64,000 nucleotides of DNA, taken from contig JANXSM010000062.1 in the NCBI GenBank assembly GCA_025352665.1, positions 1 through 64,000 on the forward strand, in the 5' to 3' direction. Shown in pieces: positions 8,906-17,555 of this stretch. The position numbers were made by a program, and so were the translations under genes. This stretch comes from Rhodospirillales bacterium (GTDB lineage Bacteria; Pseudomonadota; Alphaproteobacteria; Acetobacterales; Acetobacteraceae). How positions within the stretch are numbered: the first letter of the stretch is position 1; every line of letters starts with the position of its first letter. The notes beneath the pieces are model-generated. The model saw nothing but the letters and a program-made list of their open reading frames with translations, was not told where the DNA came from and made no database searches.

Positions 8906-9010
8906 AAGAGCTTGATGACCGAAGATGGAGTCACCGAAATGTCTGAATCACGCGATAAAACAAAGCGCTGGAGCAGGCTTGCGTCGCCCATCAGAGGTCA
9001 TCCCGCTCTG
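8906..9010 (+). mobile_element. MITE-like element copy 1 (degenerate ends)
   Basis: A member of the dispersed family described at 13696. It holds the A arm (GATGACCGAAG, GTCTGAATCACGCGATAAAAC) followed by the hairpin arm ending CATCCCGCTCT. Both ends have drifted: AAGAG instead of TAGAG, and CTCTG instead of CTCTA. The YidB-like gene read from the right runs into the element and stops inside it (8991), so its last residues come from repeat sequence. Confidence 0.75.
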
Positions 9011-9404
9011 GCGGGTTATCCTTGCCACGGCTGACGTGTTCCGTGACATGGGGGAGCACCTCGGCGAGGTGTCCGGCCAGCACATCGGGCGTCACGTTGA
9101 GCTTGACGGCCATCGCGGCAAGCTGTTCGGCGGGGATGGCGGCTACGACCTGGTCGGCCGTTACGGGCAGTTTTTCGTCGCCGCTCGTCCACGATTGGAC
9201 CTGCCGGCCGAAGCCCGCGTTCTCCAACTGGGCCAGCATCACCGGAAGCTCCCCCCCCGTGGCACCTTCCGCCGTGCCCAGCAACTGCACGAGCAGACCG
9301 CCCATGCCGCCTGCAGCACCCATCAGGCCCGATAGGCTGCCCATGATCTGGCCAAGGAATTCGCTCATTGCGGCTATCCGTTCCTGCTGAGTAGACAGGG
9401 ACAT
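8991..9404 (-). CDS. YidB-like DUF937 family protein
   Basis: About 137 residues. A glycine-rich segment (MGSLSGLMGAAGGMGGLL) is followed by the diagnostic DUF937 half: LENAGFGRQVQSW, then VTADQVVAAI and LAGHLAEVLPHV. E. coli YidB is the model; its biochemical role is unknown. ATG 9404 has GAGG at 5 nt; an internal ATG at 9368 is the alternative start. The C-terminal residues ERDDL are encoded by the repeat element spanning 8906-9010, and the stop codon lies inside that element. The tail is therefore probably an acquired extension of an older, shorter protein. Confidence 0.82.
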   Translation of the reverse strand: MSLSTQQERIAAMSEFLGQIMGSLSGLMGAAGGMGGLLVQLLGTAEGATGGELPVMLAQLENAGFGRQVQSWTSGDEKLPVTADQVVAAIPAEQLAAMAVKLNVTPDVLAGHLAEVLPHVTEHVSRGKDNPPERDDL

Positions 9405-9565
9405 TACTGCCTCGGCGAAGCCGGGGCCAGGGTCACAGGACGCGGCGGGGCTGCCTCGAAATGGTTCTACCAGCGGCATTGCCACGACACGACGAGCTGG
9501 CCTTTTATGCGTCGTATCACGCTGGCGCGGATCGATCGAACGCGCCAGAGCAATAGGAGCCCGTC

Positions 9566-10003
9566 ATGCGCCTGAAACCCACCGCCGCCCTGCTCGTCAG
9601 CCTGTTTGCCTTCACCGCCGTGCCGGCGTTCGCCCAAACGTCCCCAAGCACCGCACCGGGCGCGGCGCCGGGCGCCACATTGCCCGCGCCAGCAACCCCC
9701 GCCGTCCCCGCGAAACCCTCGGTCACTGCCCCCGCGACCGCCGCTCCCGCCACGGTTGCCCCGGTCGCCGCCCCGCCGGCCGTGAAGCCGGTGACCAAGC
9801 CCACCATCGCCAAAGCGCCGATCGGTCCGGTCAACGTCAACACCGCCACCGCCGCACAGCTCGACAAGCTGCCCGGCATCGGCAAGTCGCGCAGCAAGGC
9901 GATCATCAACGGCCGGCCGTACAAGGCCGTCGACGAGATCGACACCAAGAAGATCATTCCGCACACCGTGTACGAGAAGATCAAGGCGCAGCTGACCCTC
10001 TGA
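9566..10003 (+). CDS. ComEA-like exported helix-hairpin-helix protein
   Basis: A 145-residue exported protein. A signal peptide ends after PAFA (about residue 23). A Pro/Ala-rich linker (about 25-85) leads to a C-terminal helix-hairpin-helix unit: VNVNTATAAQLDKLPGIGKS, then KAIINGRPYK. This matches the ComEA/competence DNA-binding repeat, so periplasmic binding of double-stranded DNA is the family expectation. AGGAG lies upstream of ATG 9566. No other competence genes are near. The low-complexity linker is typical of GC-rich alphaproteobacteria. Confidence 0.85.
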   Translation: MRLKPTAALLVSLFAFTAVPAFAQTSPSTAPGAAPGATLPAPATPAVPAKPSVTAPATAAPATVAPVAAPPAVKPVTKPTIAKAPIGPVNVNTATAAQLDKLPGIGKSRSKAIINGRPYKAVDEIDTKKIIPHTVYEKIKAQLTL

Positions 10004-10112
10004 TCGCCTGCCAGCACGGAGCCGGCGGCCCGGTGCCCGCACCGGGCCGTTCGCTTGTACTTCCCGCGCAAGGCCCTGACCTGTATCGTTGCCTCCGCGT
10101 GGGGGAAACGAC

Positions 10113-11792
10113 ATGACGTTCAGCTATGTCAGCGGAGCATCGGCGACGGCGTTGCTCGGCGAGACCATCGGGGCGCGGCTTGCCCAGGTGTCCGCCCGCT
10201 TTCCAGAAGCGCTCGCCCTCGTGGTGCGCCAGCAGGCGGTGCGACTCACTTGGCGGGAACTGGCCGAACGGGTCGAGGCCTTCGCCGCGGGCCTGGTCGC
10301 CCTGGGCCTGCAGCCCGGCGATCGTATCGGCATCTGGTCACCAAACAACGCCGAATGGGTGATCACCCAGCTCGCCACCGCCCGTGCCGGGCTGGTTTTG
10401 GTCACCATCAACCCCGCCTACCGTCTCTCCGAACTCGAATACGCGCTCAACAAGGTCGCCTGCCGCGCCCTGGTGACCGCGACCGCTTTCAAGTCGAGCG
10501 ACTATGCCGGCATGTTGACCACCCTGCTGCCGGAGATCGCCACCGCCCAGCCCGGCGCGCTGCAGGGCCGGGCCGTTCCGAGTCTGTCGATCATCATCCA
10601 GATCGGCGGCGACAGTCTGCCCGGCGCCTTCACGTTCCACGCGGTGTCCGCTTTGGACGACCCGGCGGGGCGGGTGAAGCTTGCCGCCGTCGAGTCGGGC
10701 CTGCAGTTCGACGACCCGATCAATATCCAGTTCACCTCCGGCACCACCGGGGCACCCAAGGGCGCCACGCTCACCCACCACAACATCCTCAACAACGGCT
10801 ATTTCATCGGCGAGACCATGGCGCTCACCGAAGCCGACCGGGTCTGCATCCCGGTGCCGCTGTATCATTGCTTCGGCATGGTGATCGGCGTGCTCGCCTG
10901 CCTCACCCATGGCAGCGCCATGGTGTTTCCCGGCGAGGGGTTCGAACCGCTGGCCACCCTCGAGACGGTGGAGGCCGAGCGCTGCACGGCGCTATACGGC
11001 GTGCCCACCATGTTCATCGCCGAAATGGAACACCCGGAGTTCAGCCGCTTCGACCTGTCGAGCCTGCGCACCGGCGTCATGGCCGGCTCCACCTGCCCGA
11101 TCGAGGTGATGCGACGCGCCATCGCCACCATGAACCTGCACGACATCACCATCTGCTATGGCATGACCGAGACCAGCCCGGTCAGCTTCCAGACCACCCT
11201 GTCCTGCTCGCTGGAACGCCGTGTCGCCACGGTCGGCCTGATCCATCCGCATCTCGAGGCGAAGGTGGTCGACACCGAAGGCCGCATCGTCCCGCGCGGC
11301 GAGCGCGGCGAACTCTGCACCCGCGGCTATTCTGTCATGCTCGGCTATTGGGACGACGACGCGCGCACGGAACAGGCGATCGACCGCGCGTCCTGGATGC
11401 ATACCGGCGACCTCGCGACCATCGATGCGGCCGGCTACTGCACCATCGTCGGCCGCATCAAGGATCTGGTGATCCGCGGCGGCGAGAACGTCTATCCGCG
11501 CGAGGTCGAGGAATTCCTCTACCGCCATCCCGCCATCGCCGACGTGCAGGTGTTCGGCGTGGCCGACGCCCGCTTCGGCGAGGAGGTCTGCGCCTGGGTG
11601 CGCCTGCGCGAAGGCGCCAGCCTCACCGAGGCCGAACTGCGCGCTTTCTGTCAGGGCCAGATCGCGCATTATAAAATCCCGCGCTACGTTCGCTTCGTCG
11701 ACAACTTCCCAATGACGGTGACCGGCAAGATGCAGAAATTCCTGATGCGCGCGGATATGGAGCGTGAACTGGCGCCGGGGATCCCGGCATGA
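10113..11792 (+). CDS. AMP-binding fatty-acyl-CoA synthetase family protein
   Basis: A 559-residue adenylate-forming enzyme that would activate a carboxylic acid as acyl-AMP and transfer it to CoA. The P-loop-like motif is [25 protein letters not shown], the acyl-AMP Asp in HTGDLATID, and the hinge [16 protein letters not shown] follow in order. The catalytic Lys is in TVTGKMQKF near the C-terminus, so all core motifs are present. Length and motifs suit medium/long-chain acyl-CoA ligases; chain specificity is unknown. A GGGGGAAA ribosome site precedes ATG 10113. Its TGA overlaps the next gene's ATG (ATGA), so the AGE epimerase gene is translationally coupled. Confidence 0.9.
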   Translation: MTFSYVSGASATALLGETIGARLAQVSARFPEALALVVRQQAVRLTWRELAERVEAFAAGLVALGLQPGDRIGIWSPNNAEWVITQLATARAGLVLVTINPAYRLSELEYALNKVACRALVTATAFKSSDYAGMLTTLLPEIATAQPGALQGRAVPSLSIIIQIGGDSLPGAFTFHAVSALDDPAGRVKLAAVESGLQFDDPINIQFTSGTTGAPKGATLTHHNILNNGYFIGETMALTEADRVCIPVPLYHCFGMVIGVLACLTHGSAMVFPGEGFEPLATLETVEAERCTALYGVPTMFIAEMEHPEFSRFDLSSLRTGVMAGSTCPIEVMRRAIATMNLHDITICYGMTETSPVSFQTTLSCSLERRVATVGLIHPHLEAKVVDTEGRIVPRGERGELCTRGYSVMLGYWDDDARTEQAIDRASWMHTGDLATIDAAGYCTIVGRIKDLVIRGGENVYPREVEEFLYRHPAIADVQVFGVADARFGEEVCAWVRLREGASLTEAELRAFCQGQIAHYKIPRYVRFVDNFPMTVTGKMQKFLMRADMERELAPGIPA

Positions 11793-12958
11793 GCGGCCCC
11801 GCCGGGGGACCCGGCATGAGCCGCCCCGCCGGGGGGGGCGGCATGAGCCTCTCGACCGATGCGGTATTCACCCGCCAGGAGGCCCAGGACTGGCTGGTCC
11901 GGAAATCCATTCCGCTGTGGCTCAAGCACGGCGTCGACTGGGCCGCGGGCGCCTTCCACGAGGACCTCGACCCCGCGACCCTCAAACCCCGCACCACCCA
12001 GCGCCGCCTGCGGGTCGCGGCGAGGCAGGTCTATGTGTTCACCCAAAGTGCGCGCCTCGGCGTGCCCTGCGCGGAGGAGGCGGCAGCGCTCGGCCTGCGC
12101 TTCCTGCGCGAAATCGCCCGCCAGCCAGACGGCGGCTATCCTTCCAACTTCGACCGGCACAACCAGCCGACCGACCAGGCGCGCGACCTCTACGACCATG
12201 CCTTCGTGCTGCTCGCCTACGCCCACGCCGGCTTCGCCCAGGATGCCAAGGCGCTGGTGCATTTTCTCGACGCGCATTTCATCCACCCCGAAGGCGGCCT
12301 GCGCGAAAGCGTGCCGGACGCCCTGCCGCGCCGGCAGAACCCTCACATGCATCTGCTCGAGGCACTGCTGGCCGCCGCCGAAACCTTCGCCGACTGGGAC
12401 TATCTCGACCGCGCCGACAGACTGATCGACCTGTTCCTCGATCGCATGTTCCAGCCCGTTCCCGGCGCCCTGCCGGAGTATTTCAACAGCGCCATGATGC
12501 CGTTGCGCGACGGGGACGTGTTCCTGCTCGAACCCGGTCACCACTTCGAATGGGTGTGGCTGCTCGACGAGCACCGCAGGATCTCGGCCGCCGCCGGCCG
12601 TATCCCGCGGGAGACCCGAAAAGCCGCCCTCGCCCTGCTCGACTTCGCCGAACGTCATGGGGTGGATGCCCAGGGAGATATTGCCTTCGGCATCGGCAGC
12701 GACGGCACAAGGGGGCCGACGCCGGTCCGCATCTGGGCCTATACCGAGCGGCTGAAAGCCATGTCGCGCCTCAATCCACCAGGTGTCGAGCCCGCGTTGA
12801 CGGCGATGGGGCGCTTCTTCGAAGGCGTGCCGGACGGCCTGTGGTGCGAGCGGCGCGGCGCCGAGGGGCTCATTCCCAACGAGACCTGCCCCGCCAGCAG
12901 CCTCTACCATCTCACCTGTGGCATTCTTGAATGCAGCCCGCGATCGGCCAGGATGTAG
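11789..12958 (+). CDS. AGE family epimerase/isomerase
   Basis: A 389-residue (alpha/alpha)6-barrel protein of the N-acylglucosamine 2-epimerase / mannose-6-phosphate isomerase-like group. Family signs are [13 protein letters not shown], the central [25 protein letters not shown] and the late [11 protein letters not shown], which supply the catalytic His/Arg set. It probably interconverts a sugar at C2; the substrate is unknown. Three in-frame ATGs (11789, 11816, 11843) lie in a 27-nt tandem repeat, each preceded by a G-run. The conserved protein begins only after the third ([10 protein letters not shown]), so 11843 may be the working start. It is coupled to the acyl-CoA synthetase. Confidence 0.85.
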   Translation: MSGPAGGPGMSRPAGGGGMSLSTDAVFTRQEAQDWLVRKSIPLWLKHGVDWAAGAFHEDLDPATLKPRTTQRRLRVAARQVYVFTQSARLGVPCAEEAAALGLRFLREIARQPDGGYPSNFDRHNQPTDQARDLYDHAFVLLAYAHAGFAQDAKALVHFLDAHFIHPEGGLRESVPDALPRRQNPHMHLLEALLAAAETFADWDYLDRADRLIDLFLDRMFQPVPGALPEYFNSAMMPLRDGDVFLLEPGHHFEWVWLLDEHRRISAAAGRIPRETRKAALALLDFAERHGVDAQGDIAFGIGSDGTRGPTPVRIWAYTERLKAMSRLNPPGVEPALTAMGRFFEGVPDGLWCERRGAEGLIPNETCPASSLYHLTCGILECSPRSARM

Positions 12959-12969
12959 GAGCGAAGTCA

Positions 12970-13698
12970 ATGTGCGAACCCGAATGGCCGCAACCCGATC
13001 GCGAGCGCATGATCCTGCCCGCGCCGGTGGGATTCCTCGGCACCGGCATGGCCGATCCCGAGCCGGGCCTGTTCGCCCGGCTTGACGCCGGGCACGTGAT
13101 GATGATGGGCGACAATCCGGCACTCCCCCGCATGCCGGCGCGGCCGCAGCTGATGGATTTCTTCCGGCTGCGGTTCTCCGACATCACCGCCCGTCACCTG
13201 CTCACCAGCGCCGCCCGCGCGCTCGAAGCCGGGCAGGACGAAAAGATCGTCGTCGCCTGCCTGCTGCACGACATCTCCAACGGCTGCTTGATCCGCACCG
13301 ACCACGGCTACTGGGGCGCCCAGATGATCGCCCCATACGTTAGCGAGGAGATCGCCTGGGCGGTGCAATACCATCAGGCGCTGCGCTACTTTGCCGACGA
13401 AGCGGTCGGCTACTCCTATCCCGAAAGCTACGCGCGCTTCTTTGGACCGGACTACGTGCCCCCAGACTACATCCGCCGCGACGCAGAGATGGCGCGCGAG
13501 CACCGCTGGTACATGACCTCGCGCGCGGTGACGCTCTACGACATCTACTTCTTCCAGGACACGCCGGTGCCGGACCCGGAACTGTTCACCGACATCATCG
13601 GCCGCAACTTCCGCCAGCCGGAGGAGGGGTTGGGGTTCGACAGCTCCCCCGCAGCCCATATGTGGCGCACTGCGATCTGGCCGAACAACTTCCTTTAG
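12970..13698 (+). CDS. HD-domain protein of unknown substrate
   Basis: A 242-residue soluble protein with HD-superfamily metal ligands: the first His in ARHLLTSAAR, the HD pair in VVACLLHDISNG, and later His residues in AVQYHQALRY. The C-terminal third (LYDIYFFQDTPVPDPELF onward) is family specific. ATG 12970 has AGGAG at 8 nt and lies 11 nt after the epimerase stop, making it the third gene of the acyl-CoA synthetase/epimerase operon. Its TAG stop is formed by the first bases of the MITE-like element at 13696. Catalysis is plausible but unproven. Confidence 0.82.
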   Translation: MCEPEWPQPDRERMILPAPVGFLGTGMADPEPGLFARLDAGHVMMMGDNPALPRMPARPQLMDFFRLRFSDITARHLLTSAARALEAGQDEKIVVACLLHDISNGCLIRTDHGYWGAQMIAPYVSEEIAWAVQYHQALRYFADEAVGYSYPESYARFFGPDYVPPDYIRRDAEMAREHRWYMTSRAVTLYDIYFFQDTPVPDPELFTDIIGRNFRQPEEGLGFDSSPAAHMWRTAIWPNNFL

Positions 13699-13793
13699 AG
13701 CGTGATGACCGAAGGTGGAATCACCGAAAGGTCTGAATCATGCGATAAAACAAAGAGCTAGAGCGGGATTCCACCTTCGGTCATCACGCTCTA
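13696..13793 (+). mobile_element. MITE-like element copy 2, long perfect terminal inverted repeats
   Basis: The best-preserved ends of the family. The left end starts TAGAGCGTGATGACCGAAGG and is mirrored perfectly at the right end for 27 bp, closing with CTCTA. The interior holds GTCTGAATCATGCGATAAAAC and AAAGAGCTAGAGC. In this copy the right arm is an inverted A arm, not the usual hairpin arm. The outer TA on each side fits a TA target duplication, as made by IS630/Tc1-mariner transposases. The first three bases are the stop codon of the HD gene. No coding capacity is present. Confidence 0.82.
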
Positions 13794-13953
13794 GGCTGGC
13801 AGCTGGGATGGCCGAGCCAGCAACTGCGGCGCCGGCCCGTCGTGAAGGCGATCCCGAGGGTTCCTGCGCATCAAGCGCGTCAGCCCAACCGCACGGTGGC
13901 GTCAGCTGCAGAACGAGCAGCCACGCCGACCGTCGTGATCGCCAGGGTTGGGG

Positions 13954-14298
13954 CTACTTGCGCGCCTTGCGGGCGGCATAGCGCGCATCGCGCGCGGCCT
14001 TGCGTTCGACTTCAAGGGCGCGCTCGGCAACTTTGCGCTCGGCTTCCTGCTGGGCCTGCTCGCGGGCGCGGATCTCGGCCTGTTGCTTCGCCTCGAGGGC
14101 GGCCGCCTCACGCTCGGCGCGGCGCTGCGCGGCCCGCACGTCGCGTGCCTCGGCGATGGCCTTCTGTTCGGCCATCCGCTGCTGCACCGCGGGATCGTCC
14201 AGGCCTGGCTTTTGGCGGAATTTTTCGATCACCGCCTCGCGGGCTTTGGCGGCGGTGGTCATGCGATCGTTGAAATTATTGTCCTTGAAGCCGGCCAC
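13954..14298 (-). CDS. DUF6481 family small basic coiled-coil protein
   Basis: A 114-residue highly charged protein. The N-terminal segment AGFKDNNFNDRMTTAAKA is followed by a nearly continuous Ala/Glu/Arg/Lys helix ending in KAARDARYAARKARK, as in DUF6481 proteins of alphaproteobacteria. Function is unknown. The likely start is GTG 14298, with GGAGAA about 9 nt upstream; the open frame continues to 14385, but that extension lacks family features. It is divergent from the GH5 gene at 14414. Bases 13794-13953, downstream of its stop, hold nothing recognisable. Confidence 0.75.
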   Translation of the reverse strand: MAGFKDNNFNDRMTTAAKAREAVIEKFRQKPGLDDPAVQQRMAEQKAIAEARDVRAAQRRAEREAAALEAKQQAEIRAREQAQQEAERKVAERALEVERKAARDARYAARKARK

Positions 14299-14413
14299 AG
14301 TCGGTGGTTCTCCAGTGTTAGAAGCGTCGCATACGCCTTCCCAGCCCCCGGCACCACTGGCGATCACGCCACCCTGCCTTGTCACGGCGTCGCCACGGCT
14401 TCTAGATCTGTGG

Positions 14414-15496
14414 ATGATCTCGCGCAGGGGCTTGCTGGCGGCCAGTTTCTTCGCGACCGCCGGCTGCCGGTGCGGCGTGCGCGCGGCCGTCCTGGACGTG
14501 CCGCCGATCGCTGCCGACTATCCGCAGGAATTTCATACCGAAGCCAACCGCATCCTGGATACGGCCGGAAAGCCGCGGGTGTTTCACGGCGTCGCGGTGC
14601 CGGACGTGCTCTGGATCGCCGAGCGCAACGACGCCGGCATCGGCTATTTCGATGACCGGCTGTTCCGCGCCGCGGCCAACTGGCGCTGCGACATCCTGCG
14701 CCTGTCGATCGCGCCGGCCCTGTTCCGCCGCCATGGCCCGCAGGAGACGCTGCGCGTGCTGGACGCCTCGGTCGCCTTCGCGCGCACCTACGGCCTGTAC
14801 CTCATCGTCAATTTTCACACGATCGGCTTTCCGCCCGACGGCAGATACGAGAAGCTGGTCGACTGGCAATATGGCGAGCTGTATGCAACCGACGACGCCG
14901 AGATCACGGCATTCTGGACGCTGGTGGCCACCCGCTATCGTAACGAGCCGGCGGTGGCATTCTACGAGCTCATCAACGAGCCAGTGCGCATCCTGCCGGA
15001 CGGGCATTTCGACTACGACAGCGACCCCGCCGATTGGCAGCGCTGGCGCGACTACGCCGAGGCGCTGATCGACCGCATTCGGGCCGTCGATCCCGACAAA
15101 TGCGCAATCGTCGGCGGGCTGGAGTTCGCCTACGACCTGTCCCACGCCGTCGACCTACCGGTCCGCCGGCCCAACGTGGTGTATGCCACTCACCCCTACG
15201 CCGGAGCCAACTGGAAACGGGACTGGACCAGCGCATTCCTGCAGGCGGCCACTGTCGTTCCGGTGTTCGCCACTGAATTCGGCTGGGGCGAAGCCCATCC
15301 CGAGGCGGACGACCACGGGCCGGCGCCCTACCGTACCGCGATCCTGGCCGCCTTCGACGGTGCCGGCATCAGCTGGACCGCCTGGTCGATGTCCCACACG
15401 TTTCCGCCGAGCCTGCTGGCGGCGGCCGATTTCACCGAGACCACCGAATACGGCAGCTTCATCAGACAGGCCCTGGCACGGTTGGCGCCGAAGTAG
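14414..15496 (+). CDS. glycoside hydrolase family 5-like (cellulase-fold) protein, exported
   Basis: About 360 residues. The N-terminus SRRGLLAASFFATAGC resembles a Tat or lipoprotein signal. The (beta/alpha)8 hydrolase core shows the clan A hallmarks: the acid/base Glu in FYELINEPV and the nucleophile Glu in VFATEFGWGE, both intact. It should hydrolyse a beta-glycan outside the cytoplasm; the substrate is unknown. ATG 14414 puts the signal sequence at the N-terminus; earlier in-frame starts only add sequence antisense to the DUF6481 gene. The last 35 nt overlap the convergent ABC transporter gene. Confidence 0.85.
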   Translation: MISRRGLLAASFFATAGCRCGVRAAVLDVPPIAADYPQEFHTEANRILDTAGKPRVFHGVAVPDVLWIAERNDAGIGYFDDRLFRAAANWRCDILRLSIAPALFRRHGPQETLRVLDASVAFARTYGLYLIVNFHTIGFPPDGRYEKLVDWQYGELYATDDAEITAFWTLVATRYRNEPAVAFYELINEPVRILPDGHFDYDSDPADWQRWRDYAEALIDRIRAVDPDKCAIVGGLEFAYDLSHAVDLPVRRPNVVYATHPYAGANWKRDWTSAFLQAATVVPVFATEFGWGEAHPEADDHGPAPYRTAILAAFDGAGISWTAWSMSHTFPPSLLAAADFTETTEYGSFIRQALARLAPK

Positions 15497-17258
15497 CCGC
15501 AACCAGCCGTCCCGCGCCCCCGTCGCTGCGTTCGAACACGTAGCGCACATCCTGCGCCTCGGCGACTTCGGGGCGGTGGGCGATCGAGATCATCGTGGTT
15601 CCCGCCAAGCGGGCCCTGAGCATGGCCAAAAGCGCCTGTTCGGCGGCGGGGTCCAGGCTCGCCGTCGCCTCATCCATGAACAGCCAATCGGGCCGGGTCA
15701 GCAGCGCGCGGGCGAGCGACAGGCGCTGCTGTTCGCCGCCGGACAGGATCTGACTCCAGCTGTCACGATCGTCGAGCCGCGGGACCATGCCGCCCAGCCC
15801 CACATCGGTGAGGGCCTGCGCCAGTTCGGCATCGCTGAAGCGGCCAGCCTCGCCCGGATAGGCGATCGCCTCACGCAGCGTGCCCAGCGGAAAATACGGC
15901 CGCTGCGGCAAGAACAGCGACACGCCGCTGCCGTGCTGCACCCGCCCGGACCCGAACGGCCAGATCCCGGCCAGCGCACGGAACAAGGTGGACTTGCCGC
16001 TGCCGGAGCGACCGCTGATGACGGTGGAGGCACCGCGCGGCAGCTCGAGCGTGGCATCCTCCAACAGCTTCGCCCCATCGGGCAGCCGCAGGGTGGCAGC
16101 GTCCAGCCGATAGGCGGGGCCGTCGGTGGTATGCGCCTCAAGCCCGTCGCGTCCCGCAGCACGGGCGGCCACGATCGCCGACTGGAAGCTGGTGAGACGA
16201 TTGACGATCGCCCGCAGATTGGCCAGGCCCGCGTAGGAGGTGACGAACCAGGACATCGAACCCTGCACGCTGCTGAAGGCGCCCACGGTCTGGGTCAGGC
16301 TGCCGAGATCGAGGTCGCCTTTGAAATAGCGCGGGGCCGCCACGATGAAGGGAAACACCGAGGAAATCTGGCTGTAGCCATTGATGAAGATATTGAGAAG
16401 CTTGCCGCGCTGCATCAGGTCCCACCAGTTGTGGCGAACAGCGGCGAATTGAGAGAACAGGCCGCGGCGTTCCTGGCCCTCGCCATGCGACAGCGCGATC
16501 GCCTCCATGTTCTCGCGCAGGCGGGCGAGAGCGAAGCGGAAATCCGCCTCTACCCGCTGCTGGCGGAAGCGCAGGGCCACCAGCGGGCGGCCGATCAAAT
16601 GGGTGCAGGCCGTGCCGAAGGCCGCATAGAGCAGCGCGATCCAGACGAGGTATCCGGGAATGGTGATCCCGAACACGGTGAGATCGCCCGACAGGCTCCA
16701 CAGGATGGTGACGAAGCTGAACAGCGAGACGACGTTGCTCATGAAATCGATGGCGGTGCCCAGCGACTGCTCGACATAGTCGCGCAGATCCTCGGCGATC
16801 CGCTGGTCGGGGTTGTCGTTGGAATCCCCGCTGCCTGCCGTGGTGGTCAGACTGATGCGGTAATACGCGCGGTCGGACAGCCATTCGGTGAGCAGCCGTC
16901 CGGTCATCCACTGGCGCCAGCGGATCTGCAGCGCCTGGGTAAGGTAGCGGTTGCTCACGGCGACCGCGATATAGACGGCGGCAATCGGCATGAAGCCAGG
17001 CAGGAAGCCGCCGAGGAAAGCGGATTTGCCGTGGCCCCAGAACAGCAGAAGTCCAATGAACCCGTCAAAATCCTTGGTCTGCAGGGTGTTGTAGAACGCG
17101 CGGTTCCAGAAGCTGAGGATCACGTCCATGCCGACCGAGGACAGGTTGAGCGCCACGATGATGGCCAGCAGGCCGCGCGCCGGCCAGCGCTCCTCCGAGT
17201 TGAAGTAGGGTTTCGCCAGTCGCCAGGCGTCGCGGGGCAGGGTGATCAGCGAATTCAT
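15462..17258 (-). CDS. SbmA/BacA-type (ABC_membrane_2) ABC transporter with fused ATPase
   Basis: A 598-residue half-transporter. The N-terminal ~330 residues form a six-helix membrane domain of the SbmA/BacA/YddA and peroxisomal ABCD type (ILSFWNRAFYNTLQ is diagnostic). A complete ATPase follows: Walker A ISGRSGSGKSTLF, signature ILSGGEQQRLSLARA, Walker B WLFMDEATASLD. Relatives import peptides or handle very-long-chain fatty acids; the substrate here is open. GGAG lies 7 nt before ATG 17258. It is downstream of the DUF3253 gene on the same strand and overlaps the GH5 gene tail to tail. Confidence 0.9.
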   Translation of the reverse strand: MNSLITLPRDAWRLAKPYFNSEERWPARGLLAIIVALNLSSVGMDVILSFWNRAFYNTLQTKDFDGFIGLLLFWGHGKSAFLGGFLPGFMPIAAVYIAVAVSNRYLTQALQIRWRQWMTGRLLTEWLSDRAYYRISLTTTAGSGDSNDNPDQRIAEDLRDYVEQSLGTAIDFMSNVVSLFSFVTILWSLSGDLTVFGITIPGYLVWIALLYAAFGTACTHLIGRPLVALRFRQQRVEADFRFALARLRENMEAIALSHGEGQERRGLFSQFAAVRHNWWDLMQRGKLLNIFINGYSQISSVFPFIVAAPRYFKGDLDLGSLTQTVGAFSSVQGSMSWFVTSYAGLANLRAIVNRLTSFQSAIVAARAAGRDGLEAHTTDGPAYRLDAATLRLPDGAKLLEDATLELPRGASTVISGRSGSGKSTLFRALAGIWPFGSGRVQHGSGVSLFLPQRPYFPLGTLREAIAYPGEAGRFSDAELAQALTDVGLGGMVPRLDDRDSWSQILSGGEQQRLSLARALLTRPDWLFMDEATASLDPAAEQALLAMLRARLAGTTMISIAHRPEVAEAQDVRYVFERSDGGAGRLVAATSAPTVPGPV

Positions 17259-17282
17259 CGGGGGGCTCCGCGGGGTCGAAAA

Positions 17283-17555
17283 TCAGCTCTCGTTGGGTTC
17301 AACACGCCCAGGCAGGCGCAAACGGATGACGCCCTTGACGCTGATCGGGTCCACCGGCTTGCCCTTGCGCAGAATGTCGATCCGCCCGGCCACCGCCAAG
17401 CGGATGGCGGCGCGGCGCACCGCGGTCAGCTTGCTGCGCCAGTCGGGGCTCAGCGCCTGCGCCACCTCGGTCGGGCAGATCGACTTGTCGGCGCCGCGGG
17501 CTTCCACCTGGCGCAGGATTTCCGCCTCGATTGCGGTCTCGCTGGAAGCACTCAT
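17283..17555 (-). CDS. DUF3253 domain protein
   Basis: A 90-residue protein matching DUF3253: EAEILRQVEARGADKSICPT, then EVAQALSPDWRSKL, RRAAIRLAVAGRI and the terminal GVIRLRLPG. The fold resembles a winged helix, but no function is established. ATG 17555 overlaps the stop of the renalase-like gene upstream (ATGA), so the two are translationally coupled. The open frame extends upstream to 17666, but that part is out-of-frame reading of the neighbour. A role with the oxidoreductase is inference from coupling. Confidence 0.82.
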   Translation of the reverse strand: MSASSETAIEAEILRQVEARGADKSICPTEVAQALSPDWRSKLTAVRRAAIRLAVAGRIDILRKGKPVDPISVKGVIRLRLPGRVEPNES

